A stretch of 64,000 nt of DNA from Caulobacteraceae bacterium (GTDB lineage Bacteria > Pseudomonadota > Alphaproteobacteria > Caulobacterales > Caulobacteraceae): the NCBI GenBank assembly GCA_947475415.1, contig CANJLH010000004.1, positions 62,001 to 126,000 on the forward strand. Reading direction: 5' to 3'. The position numbers and the translations under genes are program-made. How positions within the stretch are numbered: the first letter of the stretch is position 1; each line of letters begins with the position of its first letter. The notes under the pieces are model-generated. The model saw only the letters and a list, made by a program, of their open reading frames with translations. It was not told the DNA's origin and did no database searches. Shown piece after piece: positions 48,719-57,590 of the stretch.

Positions 48719-49729
48719 CTATCCCCGCGAAAACCGCCCGCGCAGTTTAGCCACCAGGGTGCGGATCGCCTGTCCAAGGCCACCCCTGTTCGCAAGGTGA
48801 TAGATTCCCTCCGGGGTAGACGACGCCGCAAGTCGCCGATGGGCTTCAGCGAGGTTGTGATAGGGCACCCGTGGCGCCAGGTGGTGCAGGGCATGGAAAC
48901 GCAGACCGACCGGCGCCCAGATCAGCGGCGCCAGACCCGGGGGCGGCACGTTTACGGAATCAATGAATTGCGCGCAGAGCGACATCGGTTCGCCGTCACT
49001 TTCCCAGGCATGAGCCACAAGCGTGCGGAGTTGGTTCACCAACGTCGCCACGGACATCACCACCAGGGCGGTCAAGACGACCCGAGCGCACACGCCGCCG
49101 GCGACCACCATGGCGATGAGACTCCAGCACCAGAGCCAGCAAATCAGTTCCTGCGTACGCCACGGCGCCCATGCGCCAGCAACGATGTCTCGGCGGCGAA
49201 ACTGCGGATTTATGACCATGGCTGAGTAGCGCTCAAGAACCAGCGACCTGAACTGCGGAATAACCCAGGAAACTGGCGCCAGCACGCCGAACCGCAACAG
49301 CGCCCCCAGGGGCGCGAGTGCGCCTACCGCGACAAATCCGATCAGGCCCCAGACGGAACTTCGTGAAAGTTGGAGATACTCCGGATCGTCCGACGTTCCG
49401 TATCGCTGTTGCACGTGGTGGATGTTGTGGACCCCCTCGTAGAGAAAGGATGGAACCAGGAAGGGAAATCCGATCAGCAGGTTCCAGGCGAGGTTGAACC
49501 CCGGCAACTCGTCGGACCGGACATGCGTCAGTTCGTGAATGAAACTGATTGCGCGGTAGAGCGCCAGCGCACCGAGCATGCCGAAGGCGAGCTTCCAGGC
49601 GCCATGCAAGACCACCGTCCCGGCAAGCGCGATATAGACCACTGCGGCGCTAACACAGAGGTCGGTCCAGAAGACACGTCGAGATGGTCTGCCAAGCGCA
49701 AGCGCCACCTTGCGAGCCTCGGCCGTCAA
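48719..49729 (-). CDS. membrane fatty acid desaturase
   Basis: A 336-residue integral membrane di-iron enzyme. The three histidine boxes are HELTH (65-69), HNIHH (101-105) and HALHH (279-283), with an extra His near 240. Hydrophobic helices flank them: about 25-55, 78-98, 125-155 and 196-230. Desaturases of this class insert double bonds into acyl chains or hydroxylate lipids and carotenoids. The start is uncertain: TTG at 49729, or a GTG seven codons later with GAGG upstream. It precedes the four tail-anchored genes on the same strand and is divergent from the lipid-kinase-like gene. Confidence 0.85.
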   Translation of the reverse strand: MTAEARKVALALGRPSRRVFWTDLCVSAAVVYIALAGTVVLHGAWKLAFGMLGALALYRAISFIHELTHVRSDELPGFNLAWNLLIGFPFLVPSFLYEGVHNIHHVQQRYGTSDDPEYLQLSRSSVWGLIGFVAVGALAPLGALLRFGVLAPVSWVIPQFRSLVLERYSAMVINPQFRRRDIVAGAWAPWRTQELICWLWCWSLIAMVVAGGVCARVVLTALVVMSVATLVNQLRTLVAHAWESDGEPMSLCAQFIDSVNVPPPGLAPLIWAPVGLRFHALHHLAPRVPYHNLAEAHRRLAASSTPEGIYHLANRGGLGQAIRTLVAKLRGRFSRG

Positions 49730-49907
49730 AGTGGCGGCCGCGTCGGTTCCGCCGTGTGTGGCCGAACCCGCGCCTGGGGCGATTTCGCTAATAATTTTAC
49801 GCTCCCTGGTGTTGCGGATGCCGAAGCGGGTTATGACATGTTCGAGGTCTTCGCATCAGGCCTCTCGCGGCCCGTCCTCGCGAAGATTTTGGAGTGTTCG
49901 CGCCTCG

Positions 49908-50894
49908 ATGTCGGAACCAGACATGAGTGTGACGGCGCGTCCGCGTGCGTCTGGCGGGAATGCCGTGTCCAAGACCACCCCTCGCATTGGTGTGATCGTA
50001 AACACCAGGAGCCATCGCAACCAATCTGCGCGAGACGTAAAGCCCGCGCCGGAAGGCGTAGAGACCGCCTATACGGAAACGCTTGCCGACGTTGCCGCCG
50101 CTCTGAAGCAATTCGCAGCTCAAGGGATCGATCTACTGGTGATCGATGGCGGCGACGGTACGATCCGCGATGTGCTGAGCCTCGCGGCGCCGCATTTCGG
50201 GGAGCAATACCCGCGGCTGGCGGTGCTTCCTTCCGGCAAGACCAATGCTCTGGCGGTCGATCTGGGCGTCCCGAAAGGGTGGACTCTCGACGCCGCCCTC
50301 GCCTGCCACGCGCGTGGAGAAATCCGCAGGCGCGCCCCCCTGGAAATCTGGCGCAAAGACGCCGATGCGCCCGAGATGCGCGGATTTCTTCTAGGCGCCG
50401 CCGCATTCGTGCGAGCGACACAGATCGCGCAAGGCGCGCACAAGTTGGGCGCCTTTGACGCCCTGGGCGTCGCCGCAGCCATTGGCGCATCACTGTTCCA
50501 GGCGCTCCTGGGCGGCCCCAAAGGCGCCTGGAGGGCTGGCGAATCCATAGGGCTGGCGCTGGGAGTCGGGCCGATGGAGACCAAGGCGCGCTTCCTGGTC
50601 CTGACCACGACGCTGAAGAGATTTCCGATGGGGTTCAAACCATTCGGCCCGCCCCGTGAAGGCCTCAAGGTTTTGCACGTTGACGCGCCGCCGCGCCGCC
50701 TGCCTCTGGCCATGGGGCGCATCCTGACGGGGCGGGACGCCGCATGGCTGCCAGAGGCGGGTTATCATCAAGCCGATGTGGAGAGCCTTGCCCTTGCGGG
50801 TGCGCCCCAATTCGTGCTCGACGGCGACCTCTATCCCGGCGGCGAATTCGCTATCCGCCGGGGACCTCTCCTGGAATTCGCAGCGCCAACCTGA
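49908..50894 (+). CDS. diacylglycerol/lipid kinase family protein
   Basis: A 328-residue protein from the ATG at 49908; an ATG five codons later is an alternative. The catalytic domain has PRIGVIVNTRSHRNQ, the phosphate-binding VIDGGDGTIRDVLS (GGDGT 81-85) and AVLPSGKTNALAVDLG. These match the DagK/YegS/sphingosine-kinase fold. The C-terminal domain forms the beta-sandwich. It phosphorylates a lipid or long-chain base with ATP. It is divergent from the desaturase, with about 180 bp between, so the two could share a regulatory region for membrane lipid change. Confidence 0.85.
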   Translation: MSEPDMSVTARPRASGGNAVSKTTPRIGVIVNTRSHRNQSARDVKPAPEGVETAYTETLADVAAALKQFAAQGIDLLVIDGGDGTIRDVLSLAAPHFGEQYPRLAVLPSGKTNALAVDLGVPKGWTLDAALACHARGEIRRRAPLEIWRKDADAPEMRGFLLGAAAFVRATQIAQGAHKLGAFDALGVAAAIGASLFQALLGGPKGAWRAGESIGLALGVGPMETKARFLVLTTTLKRFPMGFKPFGPPREGLKVLHVDAPPRRLPLAMGRILTGRDAAWLPEAGYHQADVESLALAGAPQFVLDGDLYPGGEFAIRRGPLLEFAAPT

Positions 50895-50907
50895 TCCGTC
50901 GCCGTTT

Positions 50908-51126
50908 TCAAGCTCGCAGCGCCGCCTCAGTGGCCTCGATCTCCGCACGGATCCAATCATGTCCACTGCTGGTCAGTACGCCATCGATCGCCTCAAGATG
51001 GGTGCGCATTCGTTCACGGATGTCCACCTCCACATCCGTCCGGCCCGCCATCCATTTCGCCATCAGATGCAGGCCAAAGGCCGAATGCAGGGCAAGACGC
51101 TCAAGCTGGTCAGCCGACAGGGTCAT
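50908..51126 (-). CDS. small helical hypothetical protein
   Basis: A 72-residue protein starting MTLSADQLERLALHSAFGLH, with a strong TAGGAG 7 nt before the ATG. The sequence looks fully helical (LMAKWMAGRTDVEVDIRERMRTHLEAIDGVL, then WIRAEIEATEAALRA). It converges on the lipid-kinase gene with a 13-bp gap. No known motif is seen. Ribosome-site quality makes it a likely real gene. Confidence 0.7.
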   Translation of the reverse strand: MTLSADQLERLALHSAFGLHLMAKWMAGRTDVEVDIRERMRTHLEAIDGVLTSSGHDWIRAEIEATEAALRA

Positions 51127-51228
51127 GTAACCGCTCCTATTACGGTTGCGCGAAAGCGCAGCCATTTCGACAAAGGCCATGGCCTCGACTAGGTTCCCGG
51201 TGACAGATCAGATTCCCGCAGGGCCAAC

Positions 51229-52011
51229 TTGACCTACTCCGCATATTTCGAATCCCACGCCGACGGCGTCCGTCCCGATCCCATCGCGCGCAGCCCATGG
51301 AACCCCGATCATCAAAGCGGGGTCGCGGTCGCCGCCATGCTGACACATGCGCTGGAACAGGTCCCAAGCGCCGAACCGATGATGTTCGCCCGCATCGCGA
51401 TCGATATATTGCGCCCGGTGCCGATGATGGCTGTCAAGGTCGCCACCCGGATCACGCGCGACGGTCGGCGAATGCAGAACCTCGCCGCTGAAATCACCCA
51501 TGACGGAGATGTGGTGGCGAGCGCCGCGGCGCTGCGGGTACGGCTTGCGAAAACCCCGCAAGCGATGCCGCAGATCAGCGGCTACCCTACCCCCGAAGAC
51601 GCGCCGCGCCGCCCATTGGCGAAACGGGAGCCACTTCGCACGGGCCTTGAGACCCGGATGGTCTCCGGCGGTATCATTGAAGTCGGTCCGGGCGTGGTCT
51701 GGGCCCGAATGCACGGTGACCTGTTTGCAGGTGAGCGGGCCTCGGCATTGGTCACAGCGATGATGGCCTGCGATCTTGGCAGCGCCATCGCTGCGGTGGT
51801 CGATACCCGCGAATGGAGCTTCGCCAACCTCGACATCTCCGCCCATTTCATTCGTCCGCCACGCTCCGAGTGGATTCTCATCGACGCACACACGATCACC
51901 CACGGAGATGGCGTGGCCCTGGTCGACAGTTTGGTTTGCGATGAAGAGGGCATGATAGGGCGCGCGCATCAGACGCTGTTCATAGCGCCCGTGGCGAAAC
52001 GGGCGAGCTAG
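51229..52011 (+). CDS. acyl-CoA thioesterase family protein (TesB-like)
   Basis: A 260-residue protein starting at TTG (MTYSAYFESHADGVRPD). Two hotdog halves can be traced. The first includes RSPWNPDHQSGVAVAAMLTHALE and FARIAIDILRPVPMMAVKV. The second includes GERASALVTAMMACDLGSAIA and WSFANLDISAHFIRPP. It is a double-hotdog thioesterase or a close relative. It ends at a CTAG that also holds the stop of the convergent dodecin gene. Substrate chain length is not predictable. Confidence 0.85.
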   Translation: MTYSAYFESHADGVRPDPIARSPWNPDHQSGVAVAAMLTHALEQVPSAEPMMFARIAIDILRPVPMMAVKVATRITRDGRRMQNLAAEITHDGDVVASAAALRVRLAKTPQAMPQISGYPTPEDAPRRPLAKREPLRTGLETRMVSGGIIEVGPGVVWARMHGDLFAGERASALVTAMMACDLGSAIAAVVDTREWSFANLDISAHFIRPPRSEWILIDAHTITHGDGVALVDSLVCDEEGMIGRAHQTLFIAPVAKRAS

Positions 52012-52262
52012 GCCTGCGCGCTAGGGCCGGTTCGGTCTTCCGCCGGCTTGGTCCAGGGAGCCTCATACTTGAAACTGACCCGCAGTTTGATGCGATAGGC
52101 TTCGATTTCGCCGTCCGGACCAATTACGCAGTCCTGCTCCACCACTTCGGCGATGCGCAGGTCCCGCAAGGTCCGCGCAGCAATTGTGAGCGCATGCTTG
52201 GCGGCATACTCCCAACTTTCGTCGCTGGCGCCGATGATCTCTGTCACACGGTAGACGCTCAT
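52008..52262 (-). CDS. dodecin (flavin-binding protein)
   Basis: An 84-residue protein whose start MSVYRVTEIIGASDESWEYAAKHAL is the diagnostic dodecin N-terminus. RTLRDLRIAEVVEQDCVIG and a beta-strand KLRVSFKYE follow. Dodecins form dodecamers that store or buffer riboflavin or FMN. The protein is about 10-15 residues longer than usual because of a tail (APWTKPAEDRTGPSAQA). I chose the ATG at 52262 because the domain begins there, although the frame runs further upstream. It is convergent with the thioesterase gene. Confidence 0.9.
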   Translation of the reverse strand: MSVYRVTEIIGASDESWEYAAKHALTIAARTLRDLRIAEVVEQDCVIGPDGEIEAYRIKLRVSFKYEAPWTKPAEDRTGPSAQA

Positions 52263-52394
52263 GAACTTATCCCGATGGCCAAGCCTGAAACCGGCCTGAT
52301 AGTGCTCGAACGTTCGAATGGCCGAAGCGTTGCCCTTCCACGCGCGCATGGCCAGCGGCTTGGCGCCGGCGTCATCGGAGGCCTAGATGGCGCC

Positions 52395-52841
52395 ATGAAA
52401 CCCACGCCGACGCGCCTGAAGCTTGAGTCCTATCCCCACCAGGTGGAGATTCCACCGCGCTTTTCCGACGTCGACATGTTCCGCCACCTCAATAACGTGG
52501 CCATTGGTCAGTTCTACGAGGAAGTCCGCTTTTCCCTCCTGGCCGTCGCGCGGGAGAAGATTCCCCGTGAGCGGAACAGTCGTCTGCTGATCGCCAACGT
52601 CGACATGGCCTACCTGCGCGAAGGCGCCTATCCGGGCGTTGTGACTGTCGGAACCGGCCTGCTGCAGTTCGGCCGGAAGTCACTGCGCCTGGGACAGGGC
52701 CTTTTCCAGAATGGTGTCTGCTTCAGTTGCGCCGACACGACAGTCGTGTACGTCGAGAACAATTCCGCCGCGCCCCTGGCCCCTCAGATCACCGCCGTGT
52801 TCGCCGACCTAAAGCTGCCCGATTTCGTCGATGACCGGTAG
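52395..52841 (+). CDS. single-hotdog thioesterase (4HBT family)
   Basis: A 148-residue protein starting MKPTPTRLKLESYPHQVEIPPR. The hotdog signature PPRFSDVDMFRHLNNVAIGQFYEEVR contains the catalytic-type Asp and the LNNV segment of 4-hydroxybenzoyl-CoA-like thioesterases. RLLIANVDMAYLREGAYPG forms the next strand. It is divergent from the dodecin gene and 52 bp upstream of the SMP-30 gene. The start has no strong ribosome site and an overlapping ATG in another frame, so the exact codon is uncertain. Confidence 0.85.
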   Translation: MKPTPTRLKLESYPHQVEIPPRFSDVDMFRHLNNVAIGQFYEEVRFSLLAVAREKIPRERNSRLLIANVDMAYLREGAYPGVVTVGTGLLQFGRKSLRLGQGLFQNGVCFSCADTTVVYVENNSAAPLAPQITAVFADLKLPDFVDDR

Positions 52842-52892
52842 GTGACCCGACACCCACCAAAAACATCAGAAAAACAAGCACGAGGAACGACC

Positions 52893-53810
52893 ATGCGCAT
52901 TATCGCCGAACATCTGAAATTCCCAGAGGGTCCGGTCGCCATGCCGGATGGATCGGTGTTGTTTGTTGAACTTGCGGCGGGCCAGCTTTCGCGCGCCTGG
53001 GGAGATCATAAGACCGAGGTGGTGGCCAAGGTCGACGGCTCACCCAACGGCGCCGCGATGGGCCCCAACGGCATGGTCTACCTCTGCAACAACGGCGGAG
53101 TGAAATTTGTCGAGATCGACGGCGAAGTGCTGCCGCGCGGCAACCTGCCTCAGAATGGCTGGATCGAGGTCGTTGATCCAGCCACTGGCAAGTCCGAACG
53201 TCTCTATGATCATTGCGGCGAACACCTGTTCAATCACCCGAACGACCTGGTCTTCGACCGCCATGGCGGTTTCTATTTCACCGACTCCGGCAAGACTCTC
53301 GGCCGCAAGGTCGACCGCGGCGTGATCTACTATGGCAAGGCCGACGGTTCCCAGGTGGTCCAGGCGGCGTTTCCGCTCACAAGCCCTAATGGCATCGGCC
53401 TGTCTCCAGACCATACGACCCTCTATGTCGCCGAAACGCCCACAGCCCGCGTCTACGCCTGGGACATTCTCGCTCCTGGAAAGCTACGCAAGCTCAAGCA
53501 GCTCGACATTCCCCATGGCGGGCGGTTCGTGATCGGCTCGGATAATTTCCAGCGCTTTGACTCCCTGGCGGTCTCGGGTTCTGGCCGGGTAATTGTCGGC
53601 ACCCTCACGAACGGCGGCTTGACTGAGATTTGGCCGGATGGATCGCATAAGCGCCACCACCCCCTGCCCGACGGCCACGTGACCAACATCGCCTTCGGCG
53701 GCGCGGACCTGCGCACCGCCTTTGTGACCCTGGCCGGATCGGGCAAGCTCGCCGCCTTGGATTGGCACGAACCGGGCCTGCAACTGACCCATCAGGAACT
53801 TCCGAAGTGA
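52893..53810 (+). CDS. SMP-30/gluconolactonase-family beta-propeller
   Basis: A 305-residue beta-propeller lactonase-like protein starting MRIIAEHLKFPEGPVAMPDG, preceded by GAGGAAC. The typical metal-site residues are Glu in FPEGPVAMPDG, Asn in NHPNDLVFDRHGGFYFTDSG and Asp in NFQRFDSLAVSGSG. The SPNGIGLSPDHTTLYVAET blade is conserved. These enzymes hydrolyse sugar or small organic lactones. The next gene starts at the GTG overlapping this stop (GTGA), which indicates a translationally coupled pair of hydrolases. Confidence 0.92.
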   Translation: MRIIAEHLKFPEGPVAMPDGSVLFVELAAGQLSRAWGDHKTEVVAKVDGSPNGAAMGPNGMVYLCNNGGVKFVEIDGEVLPRGNLPQNGWIEVVDPATGKSERLYDHCGEHLFNHPNDLVFDRHGGFYFTDSGKTLGRKVDRGVIYYGKADGSQVVQAAFPLTSPNGIGLSPDHTTLYVAETPTARVYAWDILAPGKLRKLKQLDIPHGGRFVIGSDNFQRFDSLAVSGSGRVIVGTLTNGGLTEIWPDGSHKRHHPLPDGHVTNIAFGGADLRTAFVTLAGSGKLAALDWHEPGLQLTHQELPK

Positions 53811-54835
53811 AGCGGCGCGATTTGGTGTTGTTGGCGACAGCCTCATTGGCTCACATAGGCACGGGCGCGTCGGCGGGGCCGTGGCGCAAATCGGGAGGCG
53901 GCAAGATGATGGACGACGCGGCATGGGAATCCGAAACCTACGATGAATTCGGGTTTCTCGGTGATATCGCCAAGGAATGGGGACTAAAGGTTCCGCCGCT
54001 GAAGCCGAAGCGGATCGAATTTGAGTCCGCACCGGGTCAGAAGCTTTCCGCCATCCAATGGGGCGACGATCCTGAGATCGTCTTCCTGCATGGCGGCGGC
54101 CAGAACGCCCACACCTGGGACACTGTGGTGTTGGCGCTGGGCAGGTCGGCGCTGGCCATCGACGCCCCCGGGCACGGCCACTCCTACTGGCGCGACGACC
54201 GCGACTACGGCCCATGGAAGAACGCAGACGCCTATGCGGCGGCTATTCCCAGGCTGGCCCCAAACGCTAAGGCGGTGTGCGGCATGTCGCTGGGAGGCGC
54301 CACCACCATCCGCCTTGCCGGAACCTATCCCCAGCTTGTGAAGAAAGCAGTGATCGTCGATGTGACCCCGCAGGTGAACGATCCCAGCCGCCAGATGACC
54401 CGCGAGGATCGCGGCACCGTCTCACTGATCGGCGATTCCCCCTTCTATTCGTCCTTCAAAGCCATGGCTGACGCTGCGGTCGCGCTCAGCCCCTACCGCT
54501 CGCCTGAATCGGTGCGGCGCGGGGTGCGCAATAACGCCAAGAAGCTGCCCGATGGCCGCTGGACCTGGCGCTACGATCTGGGCAACCGGCCGGGCGCGCC
54601 ACCACGCCCCAGCTCAGACTTCTCCACCCTTTGGGAGGACGCCTCACGTATAAAGTGCCCGGCAATGCTGGTGGTGGGCGGGGTCTCAAAGTTCGTGCAG
54701 CCAGCGGATGTCGTTGAGATGCAGAAGCGGGTCGCGGGCCTCCGCGTCGAGACAGTCCCCGGCGCGGGTCATGCGGTGCAGAGCGACAAGCCCCTAGATC
54801 TGACCCGATTGCTGAACGAATTCGTCTTCAGCTGA
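53807..54835 (+). CDS. alpha/beta hydrolase
   Basis: A 342-residue protein if it starts at the GTG overlapping the SMP-30 stop (VKRRDLVLLATAS...). That N-terminus looks like a twin-arginine-type signal (KRRDLVLLA and an Ala/Gly stretch). An internal ATG at 53907 (MMDDAAWESE) has GGGAGG upstream and would give a cytoplasmic form of 309 residues. The fold is an alpha/beta hydrolase: EIVFLHGGGQNAHTWD, the nucleophile elbow CGMSLGGATT (Ser), and the His in PGAGHAVQSD. The acid residue may lie in VVGGVSKFVQPADV. Confidence 0.85.
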   Translation: MKRRDLVLLATASLAHIGTGASAGPWRKSGGGKMMDDAAWESETYDEFGFLGDIAKEWGLKVPPLKPKRIEFESAPGQKLSAIQWGDDPEIVFLHGGGQNAHTWDTVVLALGRSALAIDAPGHGHSYWRDDRDYGPWKNADAYAAAIPRLAPNAKAVCGMSLGGATTIRLAGTYPQLVKKAVIVDVTPQVNDPSRQMTREDRGTVSLIGDSPFYSSFKAMADAAVALSPYRSPESVRRGVRNNAKKLPDGRWTWRYDLGNRPGAPPRPSSDFSTLWEDASRIKCPAMLVVGGVSKFVQPADVVEMQKRVAGLRVETVPGAGHAVQSDKPLDLTRLLNEFVFS

Positions 54836-54852
54836 GCTGTGGGGGCGAATTG

Positions 54853-54866
54853 AATATAATTGTATT
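54853..54866. promoter_or_regulatory. AT-rich imperfect palindrome upstream of an MFS exporter
   Basis: AATATAATTGTATT matches its own reverse complement at 12 of 14 positions and lies in a markedly AT-rich stretch (about 54847-54885) in an otherwise GC-rich genome. It sits about 110 bp before the MFS gene start and 20 bp after the hydrolase stop. It could be a promoter or operator; no regulator gene is adjacent. Confidence 0.35.
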
Positions 54867-54974
54867 TGTTAGTATTTTCACTTTGCATTGGGTTGATCCT
54901 CGAATAGCGCACATCGGGAAGCCGTTTTCACGCTGCGGCGCGAGCCTATTGCCCCACTGCCGCGAACAGCAGCC

Positions 54975-56375
54975 ATGACCTCCGGCGTAGCTGAACTGCG
55001 GGCGGACAGCACTGCGCCCAGGTCGCCCGAAGACGGCCTGCCGACGCCCCAGCGTTATTGGGCGATGCTCGCCATCTGGCTGGTCATCGCCACCACGGTC
55101 GTCGACAGCGGCATCGCCAACGTCGCTCTGCCGGTGATCGCCCGCGACTTGAACGCGGCGCCAGCCGACGCGATCTGGATCCTCAACGCCTACCAACTCA
55201 CGGTAACAGTCTGCCTTCTTCCCATGGCCGCGCTGGGAGACAAGCTGGGCTACCGGCGCGTCTATATCGGCGGCCTGTTGCTGTTTTCCGTGGGCGCCGT
55301 CTTCAGCGTCCTGGCGCCGAGCCTCCATTGGCTGGCCGCATCAAGAATGATGCAGGGGATTGGTGCGGCGGGGGTGATGGGGATCAACCCCGCCGTCGTG
55401 CGCTTCACCTATCCGTTGAAGTCGCTTGGGCGCGGCATGGGGATCAACGCCGTGGTCATTTCGGCCTCGGCGGCGGCAGGGCCGACGATCGCTTCGGCGG
55501 TCTTGGCGGTCGCCTCCTGGCGTTGGCTGTTCGCGATAAGCGCACCCATCGGACTGTTCGCCGTGGTGATCGCCCTACGGTCGCTTCCGGCAACCGCTGG
55601 ATCTGGGCGCAGATTTGACACCGGCTCCGCACTGCTCAGCGCCCTCACGTTGGGCCTGCTGATTATTGGCGCAGAGGCGGCCGGTCGAGGTGCAATTGGC
55701 GCAGGGCTCATTATCTTCCTGGCCGGATGCGTAGCAGCGGTGCTGCTGGTTCGCCGCGAGAGCGCTCGGACGGCGCCGCTGTTTCCCGTCGATCTGTTGC
55801 GGATTCCAGTGTTCGCTCTGTCCGCAGTGACATCTCTGGCGGGTTACGCCGCCCAGATGACAGCTTTCACCTCCTTGCCCTTCGCCTTTCAGAAGCTCTA
55901 TGGCCGCAGCGTCGTGGAGATCGGCCTGCTGATGACCCCATGGCCGGTGGCCCTTGCTATCGCCGCCCCATTCTCCGGCCGGCTGGCTGACCGGGTCCCG
56001 ACCGGATGGCTGAGCGCCGCGGGGTTGGCCGTGGTGGCCGCGGGCCTAACCCTGCTGGCGATCATGCCGACACCGGCCAGCACCCTCGATATCGTCTGGC
56101 GCATGGCGCTTTGCGGCCTGGGCTTTGGCTTCTTCCAGACCCCGAACAACCGCGCCATGGTCACCGCCTCGCCAATCACTCGAAGCGGCGCGGCCGGCGG
56201 GATGTTGGCCACGGCGCGCCTGTTTGGGCAAACCACAGGCGCCGCTCTGGTGGCGGTCTATTTCCACCTAATCCCCGACCACGCCACCCGCGCAGCGCTC
56301 GGCACTGGCGCAGGTCTCGCGGCCGCGGCGGCGGGCGTTAGCTTGTTGCGGTTGCGCGCAAGCACCGACGGCTAA
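54975..56375 (+). CDS. MFS multidrug exporter (DHA2/EmrB-QacA type)
   Basis: A 466-residue membrane protein with a predicted 14-helix layout. After a polar N-terminus of about 30 residues the first helix is YWAMLAIWLVIATTVV. The motif D1-like VDSGIANVALPVIARDL and motif A (LGDKLGYRRVYIGG) mark the DHA2 family, and WRWLFAISAPIGLFAVV is the conserved helix. Such proteins export drugs, bile acids or metabolites using the proton gradient. It is divergent from nothing nearby and converges on the amidohydrolase gene. An AT-rich palindrome lies upstream. Confidence 0.9.
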   Translation: MTSGVAELRADSTAPRSPEDGLPTPQRYWAMLAIWLVIATTVVDSGIANVALPVIARDLNAAPADAIWILNAYQLTVTVCLLPMAALGDKLGYRRVYIGGLLLFSVGAVFSVLAPSLHWLAASRMMQGIGAAGVMGINPAVVRFTYPLKSLGRGMGINAVVISASAAAGPTIASAVLAVASWRWLFAISAPIGLFAVVIALRSLPATAGSGRRFDTGSALLSALTLGLLIIGAEAAGRGAIGAGLIIFLAGCVAAVLLVRRESARTAPLFPVDLLRIPVFALSAVTSLAGYAAQMTAFTSLPFAFQKLYGRSVVEIGLLMTPWPVALAIAAPFSGRLADRVPTGWLSAAGLAVVAAGLTLLAIMPTPASTLDIVWRMALCGLGFGFFQTPNNRAMVTASPITRSGAAGGMLATARLFGQTTGAALVAVYFHLIPDHATRAALGTGAGLAAAAAGVSLLRLRASTDG

Positions 56376-56382
56376 GTCGTCC

Positions 56383-57435
56383 TCAGATCGCCAGACGATA
56401 AACCCGCTTGGCGGTGCCGCTGAAAAGCGCGGTCTTTTCATCCGCCGATGCCCCTGCCGCCAGTCGCTTGAACGCGTTCCAGAGCACCGCGTAGTTGCAG
56501 GTCCCGAGGTCCACCGGGAAGTTCGACTCGAACATGCAGCGGTTGGCGCTGAACGCCTCGATGCAGGTTTCCACATAGGGTTCCCAGTCGGCCGCCAACT
56601 GCTTGGAACTGGCGGGAGAGTCGGACATAAAGCTGTCAAAGCCACAGAATGGCATCGCCAGACCGCCGACCTTGATCGCCACATTCGGACAGGCCGCCAA
56701 CGCGCGAATGCTGTCACGCCAAATCGGGAATCGCTCCTCCCGTCGGCCGGCGTAGGCGCCCATGCCCAGGGGCGTGCCCGCATGGTCGAGAATTATCTGA
56801 GTGTCGGGAAACGCCCGAGCCAGGTCGACCACGTCGGGCAGCTGGGGCTCAAACAGCCAAGCGTCAAACGATAGGCCCCGGGGCGCAAGATGACGGAAGC
56901 CTTCGCGGAACTTCGGATTGGCGTAAGCGTGCGCCCCCTGGCGCCAACGCGCGCCGATGATCGTCGTATCCGCATCCCACGGCACGGTGTTGCGAACGCC
57001 GCGAAACCTGTCCGGCGCACGGGCCGTGTGGGCGTCCAGCAGATCGGCGGCAGCATCACCCAGCATCAAGTTCACGTAGCCGACAATTCCGGCGATGGCG
57101 CGGATATCCCCGTAGCCGCCGGACGCGAACATCGCCCCAACGCCGTTGACGAACTCCGTCTCGCCTAGCGACCTGGCGTCCTCTGGTCCACCGGCCCGGT
57201 ACATGGAGTTGGCCTCCAGATAGACGGTGGCGATCACATTGTGCCCGCTGGTGAGGTCGGCCAGGAGCTTATCGTACAGGTAGCTGTGATTGAGGTCCGC
57301 CAGCCGGTCCATGGAAAACCGCGGCAGCGGCTTGCCGGGCCGCGGTGCTGGCCGGTCCCACAGATGATGGTGAGGATCAACGATCGGCAGCGCTGGCTCA
57401 AGGATCGGCTCCTTGAGAGATTCGGGTCGGTACAT
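56383..57435 (-). CDS. amidohydrolase-family (amidohydro_2) protein
   Basis: A 350-residue TIM-barrel metal hydrolase or decarboxylase starting MYRPESLKEPILEPALPIVDPHHHLWDR. The metal-binding HxH is at residues 22-24; later residues include the His in IILDHAGTPLG and the Asp in FESNFPVDLGTCNY. These two segments are typical of the subfamily that contains lactonases and 2-pyrone-4,6-dicarboxylate hydrolase-like enzymes. It lies on the - strand between the MFS exporter and an acyl-CoA ligase. The substrate is unknown, but a ring-derived lactone or acid fits the neighbouring genes. Confidence 0.88.
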   Translation of the reverse strand: MYRPESLKEPILEPALPIVDPHHHLWDRPAPRPGKPLPRFSMDRLADLNHSYLYDKLLADLTSGHNVIATVYLEANSMYRAGGPEDARSLGETEFVNGVGAMFASGGYGDIRAIAGIVGYVNLMLGDAAADLLDAHTARAPDRFRGVRNTVPWDADTTIIGARWRQGAHAYANPKFREGFRHLAPRGLSFDAWLFEPQLPDVVDLARAFPDTQIILDHAGTPLGMGAYAGRREERFPIWRDSIRALAACPNVAIKVGGLAMPFCGFDSFMSDSPASSKQLAADWEPYVETCIEAFSANRCMFESNFPVDLGTCNYAVLWNAFKRLAAGASADEKTALFSGTAKRVYRLAI

Positions 57436-57590
57436 GGGGTGTCCGGACTTGATTTCGCACGATGTGGCCGCAGCATGTTGCCGCCCCAAATCGCGATTGT
57501 CGCGTCCCAATCGCGGCGTATGACGCCTCGAGGGCTCGCCATCCAGCGACGCTTACGGCATCAAGGCGAAAACACCGCCTGGGAGGAACG

